Shown: positions 34,762 to 45,101 of the stretch, one piece after another
How positions within the stretch are numbered: position 1 is the stretch's first letter
Layout of the letters: the number at the start of each line of letters is the position of its first letter
Assembly: GCA_050084515.1 (NCBI GenBank)
Contig: CM114272.1
Span: forward strand, 32,860,001-32,924,000
From: Blasia pusilla
Lineage: Eukaryota; Marchantiophyta; Marchantiopsida; Blasiales
Direction of reading: 5' to 3'
Length of the DNA: 64,000 nucleotides
Position numbers and translations under genes: made by a program
Notes under the pieces: model-generated
The model's input: the letters and a program-made list of their open reading frames with translations, nothing else
Database searches by the model: none
Told to the model about the DNA's origin: nothing

Positions 34762-35470
34762 TTGATCACTTTGGACAATGAAAGAGGATCAAAGATGGGA
34801 TTCCCTCCCACTTGGGTAAATAGTAGGGTCGTGCAACTAATTTTGAATGACTCTAGACAATACATATATCTTACTTGCACTTTCAGAGGAAATAGACAGA
34901 TGGGAAATTGCAATAGCATAGTGGAGCCTCGAGGAATCATCCAAGGAGCTAGTGATCATGTATGTGATGAACACGGATCTATGAAAAAGTGGATTTTTTG
35001 TGCGTTGGGTCGATCATGATGACGATGATTACTTGTCATAGAACTTGCACAACTTTAAAGTTTGGCAAGGTGATGATGCCTTGATGGGAATTTTTACTCT
35101 TGAATTTGAGAAGATGAGCATAGATGACCAGGTTTATTATGTACAAACACAATCCACCGACCTTTGGATGTTTATCGTGGAGCATAGAGCAAGAGCTTGG
35201 GAGAGTATTCTTCATACTAGCACTCAAAACCTCCCCCTGCCCAAAAAGTCAATACCCCTTATGGTGAATGTTGGCCACAACCCTCAATCAGCGGATAAAA
35301 TCTTAGAGGCATCAATACAAGTTGTTATCGCCTCTCTTAGAGGACATAATTTAAGTGAAAATCGGCGACATAATTTGCATTCTACTCTTGATTCCATCCT
35401 AGTTGAGGCTAAAGGCTTGAAAAAAAATGTGGATAACATTGTGGGTAATGTACATGTTTTTCATATCTAG
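34762..35470 (+). CDS. Unrecognised open frames (low confidence)
   Basis: Two frames (34,762-35,019 and 35,045-35,470) on the same strand in different phases. The second encodes 141 residues with an amphipathic C-terminal half (ILVEAKGLKKNVDNIVGN) and no recognised domain. Codon pattern and continuity do not prove a gene; it may be a transposon fragment. Confidence 0.2.
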
Positions 35471-36166
35471 CTCGAAGAAGTGTAGAAGAGGCTTGCTACT
35501 AGCACGTTGATCGTTTTAGTGATGGATGCCCTTTGTGGTGAAGGGCAAGTTGCATCATGCTAGAAGGTTTCTTCTCATGTGTGTTGAGTACTCATTCTTA
35601 AAAAAGAAATTTAAATTTTACACTTTCAATATCTCACAACCTTGCATGTTATATTTTGAGGTGTATGGTCGCGGCTAAATACAGCTTTGCATTTTTTTTC
35701 AAGCCCTCTTGTTTGCATCCGGCTAAATACCATGATGCGTGTGCATTTAATAAAGTCTTTGGACAAGCTTCAATTCCCTTAGAAGTAGTGAGCAATGACA
35801 CTTAGAACAATTGCACGAATGAGGACAACACAGATGGTAACCAAAACCCTTACTTGGCAAAACACATGAATGTTGCCAAGCCACATAACACGTGAATGTT
35901 GCTAAACTAGAAAGATTTACGCTCCTTTGGAATGGATGCCCCATTTGGAGGTTACTATACAAGAATGTGTCACCTTTTATATCCTCCTACTATGACGGAC
36001 TTTCATAAACCCACTTCAATATCTCTATCTTCTTAAGGGCCTTTCGTATATCCTATATTTTTACACAATTTACTTTCTTTTGATATTTATATAACAAATT
36101 CCATTGATCACCCCAATATGCTTGAATATTTTTACACACCAAAATACATTCACATGCATACTAAGA

Positions 36167-36605
36167 TGTCACATCTTAGTAGCCGATAGGTAGAGATGTA
36201 TCGTGGCGACGACATACAGATCCAACGGACTATCTTGAATGTAACTTCGTCCCGAGGTGTCAGGAACGTTGTTTGTGACGACTTTCCTGTTGGGGTCTTT
36301 TACAATCAGGTGACTAATTGAGCAGGTCATCCGCCCCTGGTAACCTGTGCACGTAGGTTACCAAGAGAGTTGCTATTTTTAGGGGAAGAGCTTTTTGGCT
36401 CTTCCCACACCTATATATGGAAGAGCCTTTTGGCTCTCATGTTGGGTCGTTGGAGCACCTCTCTTGTTCGTGTATGTGAGACAGGACTAGGGTGCTAGCG
36501 TCTGGATTCCTTGATAGTGCAGGGTGGACGAGGGTCAATATGCCGATGTAGATTGAGGAGTGGAGTTTTAGGCCAGGTGTGTTGTTTTTACTATTCTTAT
36601 TTTTA
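36167..36605 (+). mobile_element. LTR of family B, 3' end missing or replaced
   Basis: Starts TGTCACATCTTAGTAGCC and matches 60,694-61,170 along its length, including a TATA-like CTATATATGG (near 36,410) and foldback GGAAGAGC / GGCTCTTCC segments. Similarity stops at about 36,605, whereas the 61-kb copy continues for about 170 bases more. It may be a truncated solo LTR. It lies in plus orientation. Confidence 0.75.
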
Positions 36606-38400
36606 CATGAGAAAGATGCGAGGGGGCAGGGGGAATTTGTTGTTTGCAGGTAGGCAAGCGAGTTGCCTCGATTGGGAGCCCCTAGAGGCGTCGGTTGGCA
36701 TTTTCTTTGTCAATTTTTTTGTTCACAAGGCTGTACGCAGAAGCGCTGTCCATTTTTGTAGATTTTGTCGATGCACATTGACGAGAGTGATCCGCCGAGT
36801 GTAGTATGGAGTGAGGCGGCAGGTGTAGCGTCGTCTAATAGTGGGAATGTCGGGAGTAAGCGGGAGGGAGAGTTAGATACTGCAGCTTTCGGTGGCTCAA
36901 ACAGGGGGGCGGGGAGGCTATTTAGTAAAATAGCTCAACCAGGTTAAGGCAAGCATGAAGCTTCCAGGCGGGGTTGCAGTACCAAATAGAGTAGGTGCGG
37001 CAGTATTCGGAGCCGCCACGTAGCTAGAACGAGCACGAAAGTCATTGGGACCGCCATGGAGGTACCACGTAGTGGAATAGAAGTGAATAGGAAGGGAGCC
37101 GAGTGGGCTCAAGCGAGGAGGGCCGGCCATGTGTAGCATGAACAGGAAGGCGTTAGGGCTCGGGAGAGCCACGCATAGGTATGCGGGACAAAGGACTTGG
37201 ACACGAAGCCCATACTTTGCCGCGGCTTTGCAATAAAGCGAAGAATAGGCTAGGCCCTATCCGCAGGTGCCTCGGAGAATGGGCGCTTCGGGAAAACGGT
37301 CGTGGGCGATCGTTGGCGGATATCGGCTGGGCGTTCGCGAGCGGATTTAGGATAACGACGGATTACGACGGAAGGACAAATGTAGGGATAGGACGGATTT
37401 AGGAGGATGGACGGATGTTTAGGGTGCCCTAATCACGGTGTGGGGACGGGGTCAAGTAGGCTTCGAAGTGGATCGATCGACCCTTGCTCCGAAGTGTTTC
37501 GCTTCGTGAAAGAAGGTGGCAGTGTTGTGGGTGTGGACTTGACGGTGGGAGTGTTTAGGGTGTTGGGTTTGATTTTTGTTGGGCTTTTTCTGGATCGCTT
37601 CGCAATGTTATCGTGCTCTCGTGCAAAAAAGGGGTCAGTTCGCTAGTGGGTTGAGGGTTTTGAATTCGAAACTAGCTCGAATTTTCATGTATTGGTTTGG
37701 TTTGGTTTAGTCAGGCCCAGTGGGAGTGCGCTCCTATTCGTATTTTGTGTAATCCTAGTCCAAGAGAATACTTGCAATACAAGGTAACTTTTGGCGCCAG
37801 ATAGCAAGGCGGGCTCAAACGTGAAGTCACAAACGGTGAGAACCTTCTTGAGTTGTGTGGATGCGAGAGGAACAAGGTAAGTTCAATTCGAGATAAGAGG
37901 GATCATTTCTGGCCTCCGAGAAGAGGACTAGTCGCAGTCCACCAACGGATTGAATCTTGGGTACGCTAGCTAGAGCAAGAACTTGAAGAACTACACGTGT
38001 TCATGAACAAAAGCTGTGACCGACATCGGACAAGCAACGTTGGGCACTATCCTCCAGGTTGGGATCGTCCTCGGGTAGTGTCAACGCCGCCATTCAAGAG
38101 GAAGAGGAAATTTTTGTGGGGAGAAGGTCTGCGTTGCCACGCGGAAGCAAACGGTGTCCAAAGGTAAGGAGAAGAGCTGCGCTCCTATTCGTATTTCGGT
38201 AGCAGTTGCTATCGTATTTCGTGACGAGGCTTTACGCGGGCTTATTTGTGTATCGTGACCGAGCTAGTGTTCTGTTTAGAAGTTTCCGGGTTTGGTTATG
38301 GCATTTGTGTCTGTGTTTGTTTATTGCTGACAGTTAGGATTTGAAGGTCGCAACGCACTTTTTGACAAAGTCATGAACTGAAATTGAAACACCCATACTT
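36606..38400 (+). other. GC-rich repeat region, possible LTR and leader of another retroelement
   Basis: Distinctly GC-richer than the flanks. Near 37,790 the phrase AACTTTTGGCGCCAG resembles the end of an LTR followed by a TGGCGCC primer-binding site as used by some plant gypsy elements, but no LTR pair was found, so this is weak. A block of about 97 bases (37,204-37,300) recurs in reverse at 49,036-49,137. No coding domain recognised. Confidence 0.35.
37204..37300 (+). repeat. Conserved ~97-bp repeat core, copy 1
   Basis: It matches 49,036-49,137 in reverse orientation with few changes (shared: GGCTAGGCCCTATCCGCAGG). The flanks on both sides do not match. A short conserved core in two otherwise different contexts could be a SINE-like unit or a preserved part of an LTR. 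Confidence 0.7.
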
Positions 38401-38716
38401 TGCGGTGCCGACTATGTGTGAGTTGATCCAACTTGATGGGGCAGGGAGGAGAGCGGAGTCAATGTGGGGGTGACTGACTCAATGAGTTGAGCTGAAGGTG
38501 CTTCTCCTGCGAAAGCTCATGTGAAGGTGTCTTGTATATACAAACAAAGGATTAGCGCTATTGAGAAGGTGGACTATCAGAGCTTGAATCTTTCGTCTCT
38601 TGGAGCTTGAATCTTTCGTCTCTCGTACGCGCCAGGTGGATTCCTATTCTCCTTCCATTCTTGCGACTGGTGCTATTGATTCTAGAGCTGAAGCATCCAG
38701 GTGTAGCTGAATTGAA

Positions 38717-38868
38717 GGAGGTCTACGTGTGAAGCCGTGGATAGAGCTGCATTTTAGAAGGGAGCTGCAGTGATTGTGGGAGTCCATGTGCTTCGGAAGG
38801 AGGTCTATGTGTGAAGCCGTGGATGGAGCTGTATTTTAGGAGGGAGAGTTGCAATGATTGTGGGAGTG
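38717..38868. repeat. Two-copy tandem repeat, ~82-85 bp unit
   Basis: Units begin GGAGGTCTACGTGTGAAGCC (38,717) and GGAGGTCTATGTGTGAAGCC (38,799) and both continue through GGAGCTG and GATTGTGGGAGT. This is a recent local duplication in non-coding sequence. Confidence 0.8.
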
Positions 38869-39495
38869 GGAGGAAGGACGATGACTGCATATGATTTTGT
38901 TTAGATATGTGGCTCGGGAAAGAGTTTTGATAACTCTTGCAACTTTTAGTCAGGATCCGATTGGTTCTCCCACTGTTTTTCAATGTCCTCAGTTTCTTGG
39001 TTTCTATCTGTGAAGACATCTAGATCTACTTCGTCTCCCTTCTCCTATCCTCTCTGCCTACAAACCCTCTACAATAGACATTGTTGCATGTTCAAACCCG
39101 CCCGAGTGTATCCCGACATTAGCAAAATCTCGCAAAATGGGATATCGTGACTTACAAATTTTCATTCGGTGTCCTTGATGTCTACTTCCATCTAGTGACC
39201 TTCCATTATTGCGTGACGATTCTCCTCGTGATCAGGTACATTAGTTGTATGTTTGGATTCCTTTTATTGACTATTACTTCACTGCAAAGAATTACAAACT
39301 AAACAAGGTTATTGACATGCTTTTTATGACAACATCACACAGGCTAGCGTACGAATTGTGTAACTGCTACCCAATTTCCATCCTCCGAGCTCTTAGATTC
39401 TGAATGCGAAGGAGCTCTTAGGTTCTTAATGCGAACTTGACCCATCGGTAGTAGAGTAGGTTGAATATAGGGGTTTACATACATTACGGGTACTA

Positions 39496-40263
39496 TTGTT
39501 GTCTGCTGTTATCATGCTCGACATCCCCATTGTAAAGTTCTTAGATGCCTGTAGGCTACATGAGCTTACAATCATTGTGAAAGAGCCCAAAAATGTCACA
39601 CGTTTCCTTTCTGGAAATCAGGGGTCGAGTGAAACATGGGTGAGCCCCATGATTCTTAGTAGGTTCACTAGTGATTTTTTCCTCTCAAACATTGTCTGCA
39701 AGCGTTCACATCCGCTATCTAGAAATTACTTGGATGATTGGATCATCTTGGGCTTTCCCCTAGAAATGTACGAGTGTTTAGAGCAAGCTCCTAGGCATGC
39801 GAGCTACAAGGTAGCTTTCTCTCCGAAAGCACGCTTGGCGGGTGGGCACGTATGGTTTGACTCCTACTTCCAGAAAAATGGCTTGAACAATTTTAAAGTA
39901 GTGGGACATGAGGGAGGTAAGATGAAGGTGCATACCATTCCAGACATCAAAAGTATGATGGAGGTATCAAATCATAATTTGATAACAAAGATTGTATGCA
40001 CCATCCGATTAAAGAAGAGATTATCCATCATAGAGGATATAGAAAAGAATGACCTTATCCCTTGGGTAATCGGTGTTACCCCTAAAAGCATATACCTTAT
40101 TGACCAAATTGACGTGGATGACAATCTATCTGTTGAGAAGGACCAAATTCTAGATCTGTCTGAAGTTATGAGCTCCTTTGCCATTATGAGCTTTGCTCGG
40201 GGTAAGTGCTTTGCACTGATTAAGATTTTTCCTATCTTGAGAAGCAAAGATTTTTGGGAGTAG
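39496..40263 (+). CDS. Unrecognised 255-residue protein
   Basis: A continuous frame of 255 codons, the longest intact one in this part, with no family I recognise. It has mixed hydrophobic and charged segments, no signal peptide or zinc motif, and a near-C-terminal segment ILDLSEVMSSFAIMSFARG. It is followed at about 40,308 by an AG acceptor-like site and by other plausible exons on the same strand (40,840-43,130), so it may be the first exon of a larger gene or a separate ORF of a transposon. It lies on the opposite strand to the Mutator-like transposase downstream and converges with it. Confidence 0.4.
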   Translation: MLSAVIMLDIPIVKFLDACRLHELTIIVKEPKNVTRFLSGNQGSSETWVSPMILSRFTSDFFLSNIVCKRSHPLSRNYLDDWIILGFPLEMYECLEQAPRHASYKVAFSPKARLAGGHVWFDSYFQKNGLNNFKVVGHEGGKMKVHTIPDIKSMMEVSNHNLITKIVCTIRLKKRLSIIEDIEKNDLIPWVIGVTPKSIYLIDQIDVDDNLSVEKDQILDLSEVMSSFAIMSFARGKCFALIKIFPILRSKDFWE

Positions 40264-40839
40264 TTTGGAGGAACTGATATCCCTGCCCTTCTTTCGTGTT
40301 TGTGCAGGTAGTGGCCAATCTTCTAGATCATAGGCACCATAGCTTATCACTTCATAGTGATAAACACAATACTGTTGCTATTGTGAAATTTTGTACGGGT
40401 GGTTTTTTATGTTTACGATATCCCTTTTTTATCCTTTACCGGACTATGGTCCGGATGTAGTATTGGGTGTAGCTAGGGTTTAGGTATATATATATATATG
40501 CATTTCTATATGTATAGTTATATTAGAACCCGCTAAGAGAGGGTTTAGGGTTTCTTAGGCAGCAGATGCCTACAATAGAATCAAGCTTAGCTGGTAGGTG
40601 GGCAAATCATATCGAAGGAATAAATTTTTGTATCAATCTTGGAGACGAATATAGTTGCCCACTAGGAGAAGTGCTATGGGTTTGAAGTTAAATCCCAACA
40701 GAGCAACTTGTTAGCTCTTGGGGGATGCTCTAGAATGCCATGTGAACTCTGCAGATTATCTTTGAATGCAGCTCATGTGCGACTTCTCTTGAATGCCAAC
40801 ATAACAATTCATTGCTTACATTGTTGGTAATGTTCATAC

Positions 40840-42682
40840 ATAGGCAAAATTCTACAAGGGAGAGGTGGAGAAAGAGCAGGTTGCTCTTGAGTTTTCCAAT
40901 ATGTTTACTGCATTCATGGGCAAGAGCCCACCCTTTCCTAAGAAGAAAGCCTACCAAACCTCGCTATGGCGGGACCCATTGGAGTGGGTCCACTACTGCT
41001 ACTCTGAGGAGCATAAGCAGTGGGTTTGCTTGTGCTCAAAGTGCATTGAGTTTTTCCGTCTGGCGGAAACCTTCAACTCGCATATTGCTACCCACTGGTT
41101 GAGGCCTGTGCCGGGTACACCTCGGCCGATGGGGAAGAAGAAGGTGGAAGGCGACGGTGAAGCACAGGAAGAATTGGAAGAAGATGAGGGTAAGTAAACC
41201 CTATACCTCTTCTATCACCAGTTACCGTGCTTGGTGCAAATGAATGTCATGTTTAGGGATAGCATTGAATTTTGCCATGTCTCGGATGTCTTAGTTGTTA
41301 AGCCTTTTTTTTCCTGATGTAGGTACTTATGTGACGCCATCTTCTGCGAATATCAGACTGAGGGGCACGGTGCTACAACGATGGGCCAATTGCAAAAGAC
41401 AGAAGAAGGCTGCACTTCTAAACAAAGCCAAAGAGCATGCATGAAGGGCTACATGACCCTTTGCCCCCATGCCCGCCTTGACTGACCTTTTAATTGCATT
41501 TGAGGCTCACAGAGCGCATCAATTCCAGCAGACCTCTTGGTCATGCCTAGCCAAGGTGGAAGAATATGAAAAGGCTAGGGAGGAACTAGAGGGCACCCTA
41601 GGCCGCCCGACTACCATTGTGAGCTCATGGATTGAGTCAGGATGTAGCCTTCTCCCTTCCACCATTCCATTGGATAGAGTGAACGGAAGTACCTACTGGA
41701 GATGTCTTGCTGCATTTCACCATTTATCTGTGTGTGGGTGATGGATAGGCAAGAACAATATCGATGGGATGTCGGTTTGGAGACTAGACACCAGCAGGTA
41801 GAGCAGTCACTTGTAGTGTTAGATGCCATGCGTAGATATCATCAACATTCCTGGTACATCGATGAAGAGTACTACACCCCCCGATTCAAGCACAACTATA
41901 GAATTTGGAAAGAAACAAACAAACTTGCCATACTAGCAAGGATGAGAGAGAAAGTGACTCGTATGTATGTGGATGGAGTCGGGTGCAGCCATGCAGATGC
42001 TGTCTTGCGGGTATATCAAATCTTGCTATGATTTATTTGTAGGTCTAATATTTGAAGTGCATTTTCTGTCCCTATTTCTTAGTATACTATAGCCATATGG
42101 ATGTCCTACCGCTGCCCAAGGCTTGCCTTTTGACATTCATGTGCAAATGTACCTATTATACTTGACACATTGGTGAAATGTTTGCAGGGAGGTGTGGATG
42201 TTGAAATAGTTGACTCCAATGACTCAGACTCAAACCTCGGGGGTGCAACAAGTCCAATACCCAGTGGTGGAGATAACAGAGAGGTCTTCTCGAGGACTCC
42301 ATTGGTTCAGCCTCCCGTCTCACAATATGTACATGTTCCAAATGACACGGCCATGCTACGCCCCAAAAGGCAGAAACAGCCACACAGATCTAAGTCCTTA
42401 AGTGGAGCAAAGTCCATCAGAAACACCAAGAAATCGCCTCGACTACATCCCGGCATTGGAGCGGATGCTAATATTGTGGAAGGTGGGGTTATGGATGATG
42501 CACGTATACATTCATCCCCTGAAGCAATCCGTCGCTCCCCTAGCCCTAACCAGGTGGTCCTCCAAGCAGAACCTGTTATAGAAGGGCCGCGCCCACGTGG
42601 GAGAACCAAGGATGACATGAAGCAAAGGAGGAGGTTTATGATGATAAAACACACCAGAGTCACGGAGGAAGAGATGATGTGA
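40840..42682 (+). CDS. Unrecognised multi-exon gene with a C2H2-type finger
   Basis: A first exon from about 40,848 (after ACATAG) to 41,191 (before GTAAGT) encodes a segment with WVCLCSKCIEFFRLAETF followed by NSHIATH, a Cys-x2-Cys ... His-x3-His pattern like a BED or C2H2 finger, and an acidic tail. Later exon-like stretches start after TGATGTAG (41,323) and TTTGCAG (42,188). The last one (to 42,682) is basic and serine-rich (RPRGRTKDDMKQRRRFMMIK). A middle stretch contains stops, so either exon borders are wrong or it is decayed. Known partners were not identified. It converges with the transposase gene at 45,102-47,883, as the second gene of MuDR does with its transposase gene; that parallel is inference. 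Confidence 0.4.
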
Positions 42683-43974
42683 AAATCCAAAAGAAACACT
42701 TGAGTTGTAGTTCCTTGCTTACCATGATTTGGCATTCACCCTCCTTGATGTCAACTTATGTCACTAAATTACTATTATATAGGCCCTCATAGTTTCCAGA
42801 GATGATGAGTTGAATGCGTTGAACGAAGAAGCTACAATGCCCTTACCCCCCCGGGTAACCTTTGCAGCCGGCCCTCATTATGTTGATTATGAATAAAATC
42901 AGATTCTCAAACTTGTGCAATTTCTTTGGTTTTGATTCATTCTTCGAATTTTCCATTGTTAGGTGCAAGACGTTGCACTTGTATCAACAGCTCATGCTAA
43001 CCGTGGCACGACATGTACAGGCAGAGGATGAGGAATCTCACTTCCAGTCCACGCCATTTCCGACATTCTCCACACCACTTTTGCAACCATTGGACACCTC
43101 CACGTGTGGCCCAAGTGGACAAGATGATCACCACTAAGAGGAGAAACCTTTTGGTTTTGGTTTTAGGGTTTATGTTTGCATACATTCCCTAAACTGCATC
43201 AGCATGTGTAGGTAAGTATAGAAGCTCTAAGGCCTGCCCTTTAGCTCTTCATTCATGACTCTAGAATATTACTTGCCATTGACATCCAATTGCTTGGTTG
43301 TCTAGGTCTTACAAGGTTCATTTTTTATTGTGGTTATTCTGGTTTTGCAGTGACAGGCAAAACATCGCAACATGAAGGGGCTCAATTATATAGTCCTGCA
43401 TCAGCTTCATTCCCATGCATGTAAGTTTGTTGCATTGCATGTATTGAGCTGACTCCATTTCATGTAAATTTTTCCTTGCTTACCTGAGGAGTTAAGGAAT
43501 GGGTTCTGAACCTAATTTCTCGTTAGTGTGCAGATGGTGGATAGCATTTTGATACTTGAGTTCCAGCGAAGGTTGTAGTGGCCATGCTCTGTTTAGGCAC
43601 ATTTTGACAATAGAGACTATGGATGCAAGAAACGCTCCATGTTGTGGATGCAAGAAACGCTACATAATTTTGAATAAAATCCGAGTTTATTCCTATGGAA
43701 TGGTTATTGAGGCTGTTGTTTACAATGTGTTTTCTCTCATGTGCAAACGTCCGCATCGATATTTTTTTCCATCCGTCATTCTTCTGATTCTCCCAATACT
43801 CATTGGCAATTTGTTTCACTCAAACTATTGCATGCATACAGTGCAAAGAATGCCCTAGATAGACATTGGCAGTAATCGAATACATGGATTAACATAGAGT
43901 AGAGAAACTTTCTTGAACTTTCAACAGAGAGTGCAGCAAAAAAAAAAACAGCGAAATCGCCCCGAGTAACCCAA

Positions 43975-44202
43975 ACATCTGAAATGTTGTATTCATGACT
44001 CTTATAAGTGCCGATCGTGATGACTGTTGTACCAATTCCAGATGTTTGTGGACGTCGGTTAGTTTGAACACCAGGACTATGGTGTTCACATCTGAAATGT
44101 TGTGTTCATGACTCTAATAAGCGCCGATCGTGATGACTGCGGTAGCAATTCCAGATGTTTGTGGACTGCGGTTAGTTTGAACACCGGGACTATGGTGTTC
44201 AC
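43975..44202. repeat. Two-copy tandem repeat, 113-bp unit
   Basis: Units start at ACATCTGAAATGTTGT (43,975 and 44,088) and end in GAACACC...GGTGTTCAC, itself an inverted repeat. A third GAACACC/GGTGTTC pair occurs at 44,684-44,704. Non-coding. Confidence 0.8.
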
Positions 44203-45101
44203 TAGCGTTAGTGTACATTGCATGTTTCATTGTATGCTTCTCTCCAGATTTGTTCGTCATGGCTATGCAAATTTGACATGGTCCAAGTTGGCGAGATAGA
44301 TGAACGTCTTGCTAAAACTTTGCGAAGAGAGACCGGCCTTCCGGGTAGGGTCAAGAGGGCGTCCAACATGTTTTTTTTTGGTTCCAACTAATACAATAGT
44401 TCTAACTAAAAGGTCAGTCCCTCCATTGAGATAGGATCAATACTCAAAACCGATGTATCCAACCATGGAAAGAAAAACGACCACAGTTCCGTAGGTTTCT
44501 CGCTGTGGTTGGATGCGGTGCAACATATGCTTACGGGGTTACATGATGTAATGTTTAGTATGTAGTAGACCTCGTAACCACTGTTTAATTGGCCCGCAAC
44601 GGTTATGCTATATTCCACTGTTGTTCAAACCGTCCTTGTTACCATACTGTCATTGTGGAACCAATAATACCAAAAATCTGTGAACACCAAGTTTATGGTG
44701 TTCCCTTACTTGTACTACAGAAGAGAATTTTGAAATAGAGACATCCGGGCCAATAATGGATTCAACTTAGCCTAGGCATGTCATTCACAAAACATCTAAT
44801 ATAGTGTGAATCAACGAAACCATCTTAGTATGTGGATCATTTTAAACGATTATGAACATCTCTCATAAAACCTGAGAGTCTACCACAATGTCATGATCTA
44901 TACTTTGACTTTGAACATCTGATGAATGACTACCTGGATGTGTCAGGTTAAAATTTGTGACAAGGGGAAGAGGACCCTCACTCCTGACCTAACAATGTTT
45001 TCAGCATTCTGAAGGATTTTATCCAGCAAGTCATCGCCTTTGGTCCTCTTTGCTGCGATATCACTTTTGTAATGATGATGAGGCATAGAATTTACTAATG
45101 G

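Noticed and set aside
37780-37800. TTTGGCGCCAG as a certain primer-binding site
   Set aside because: Only the first bases fit; no LTR pair or polyprotein lies next to it, so it is kept as a weak hint only.
40483-40499. TATATATATATATATG as promoter of the downstream gene
   Set aside because: It is a simple dinucleotide run; the transcription start of that gene is unknown.
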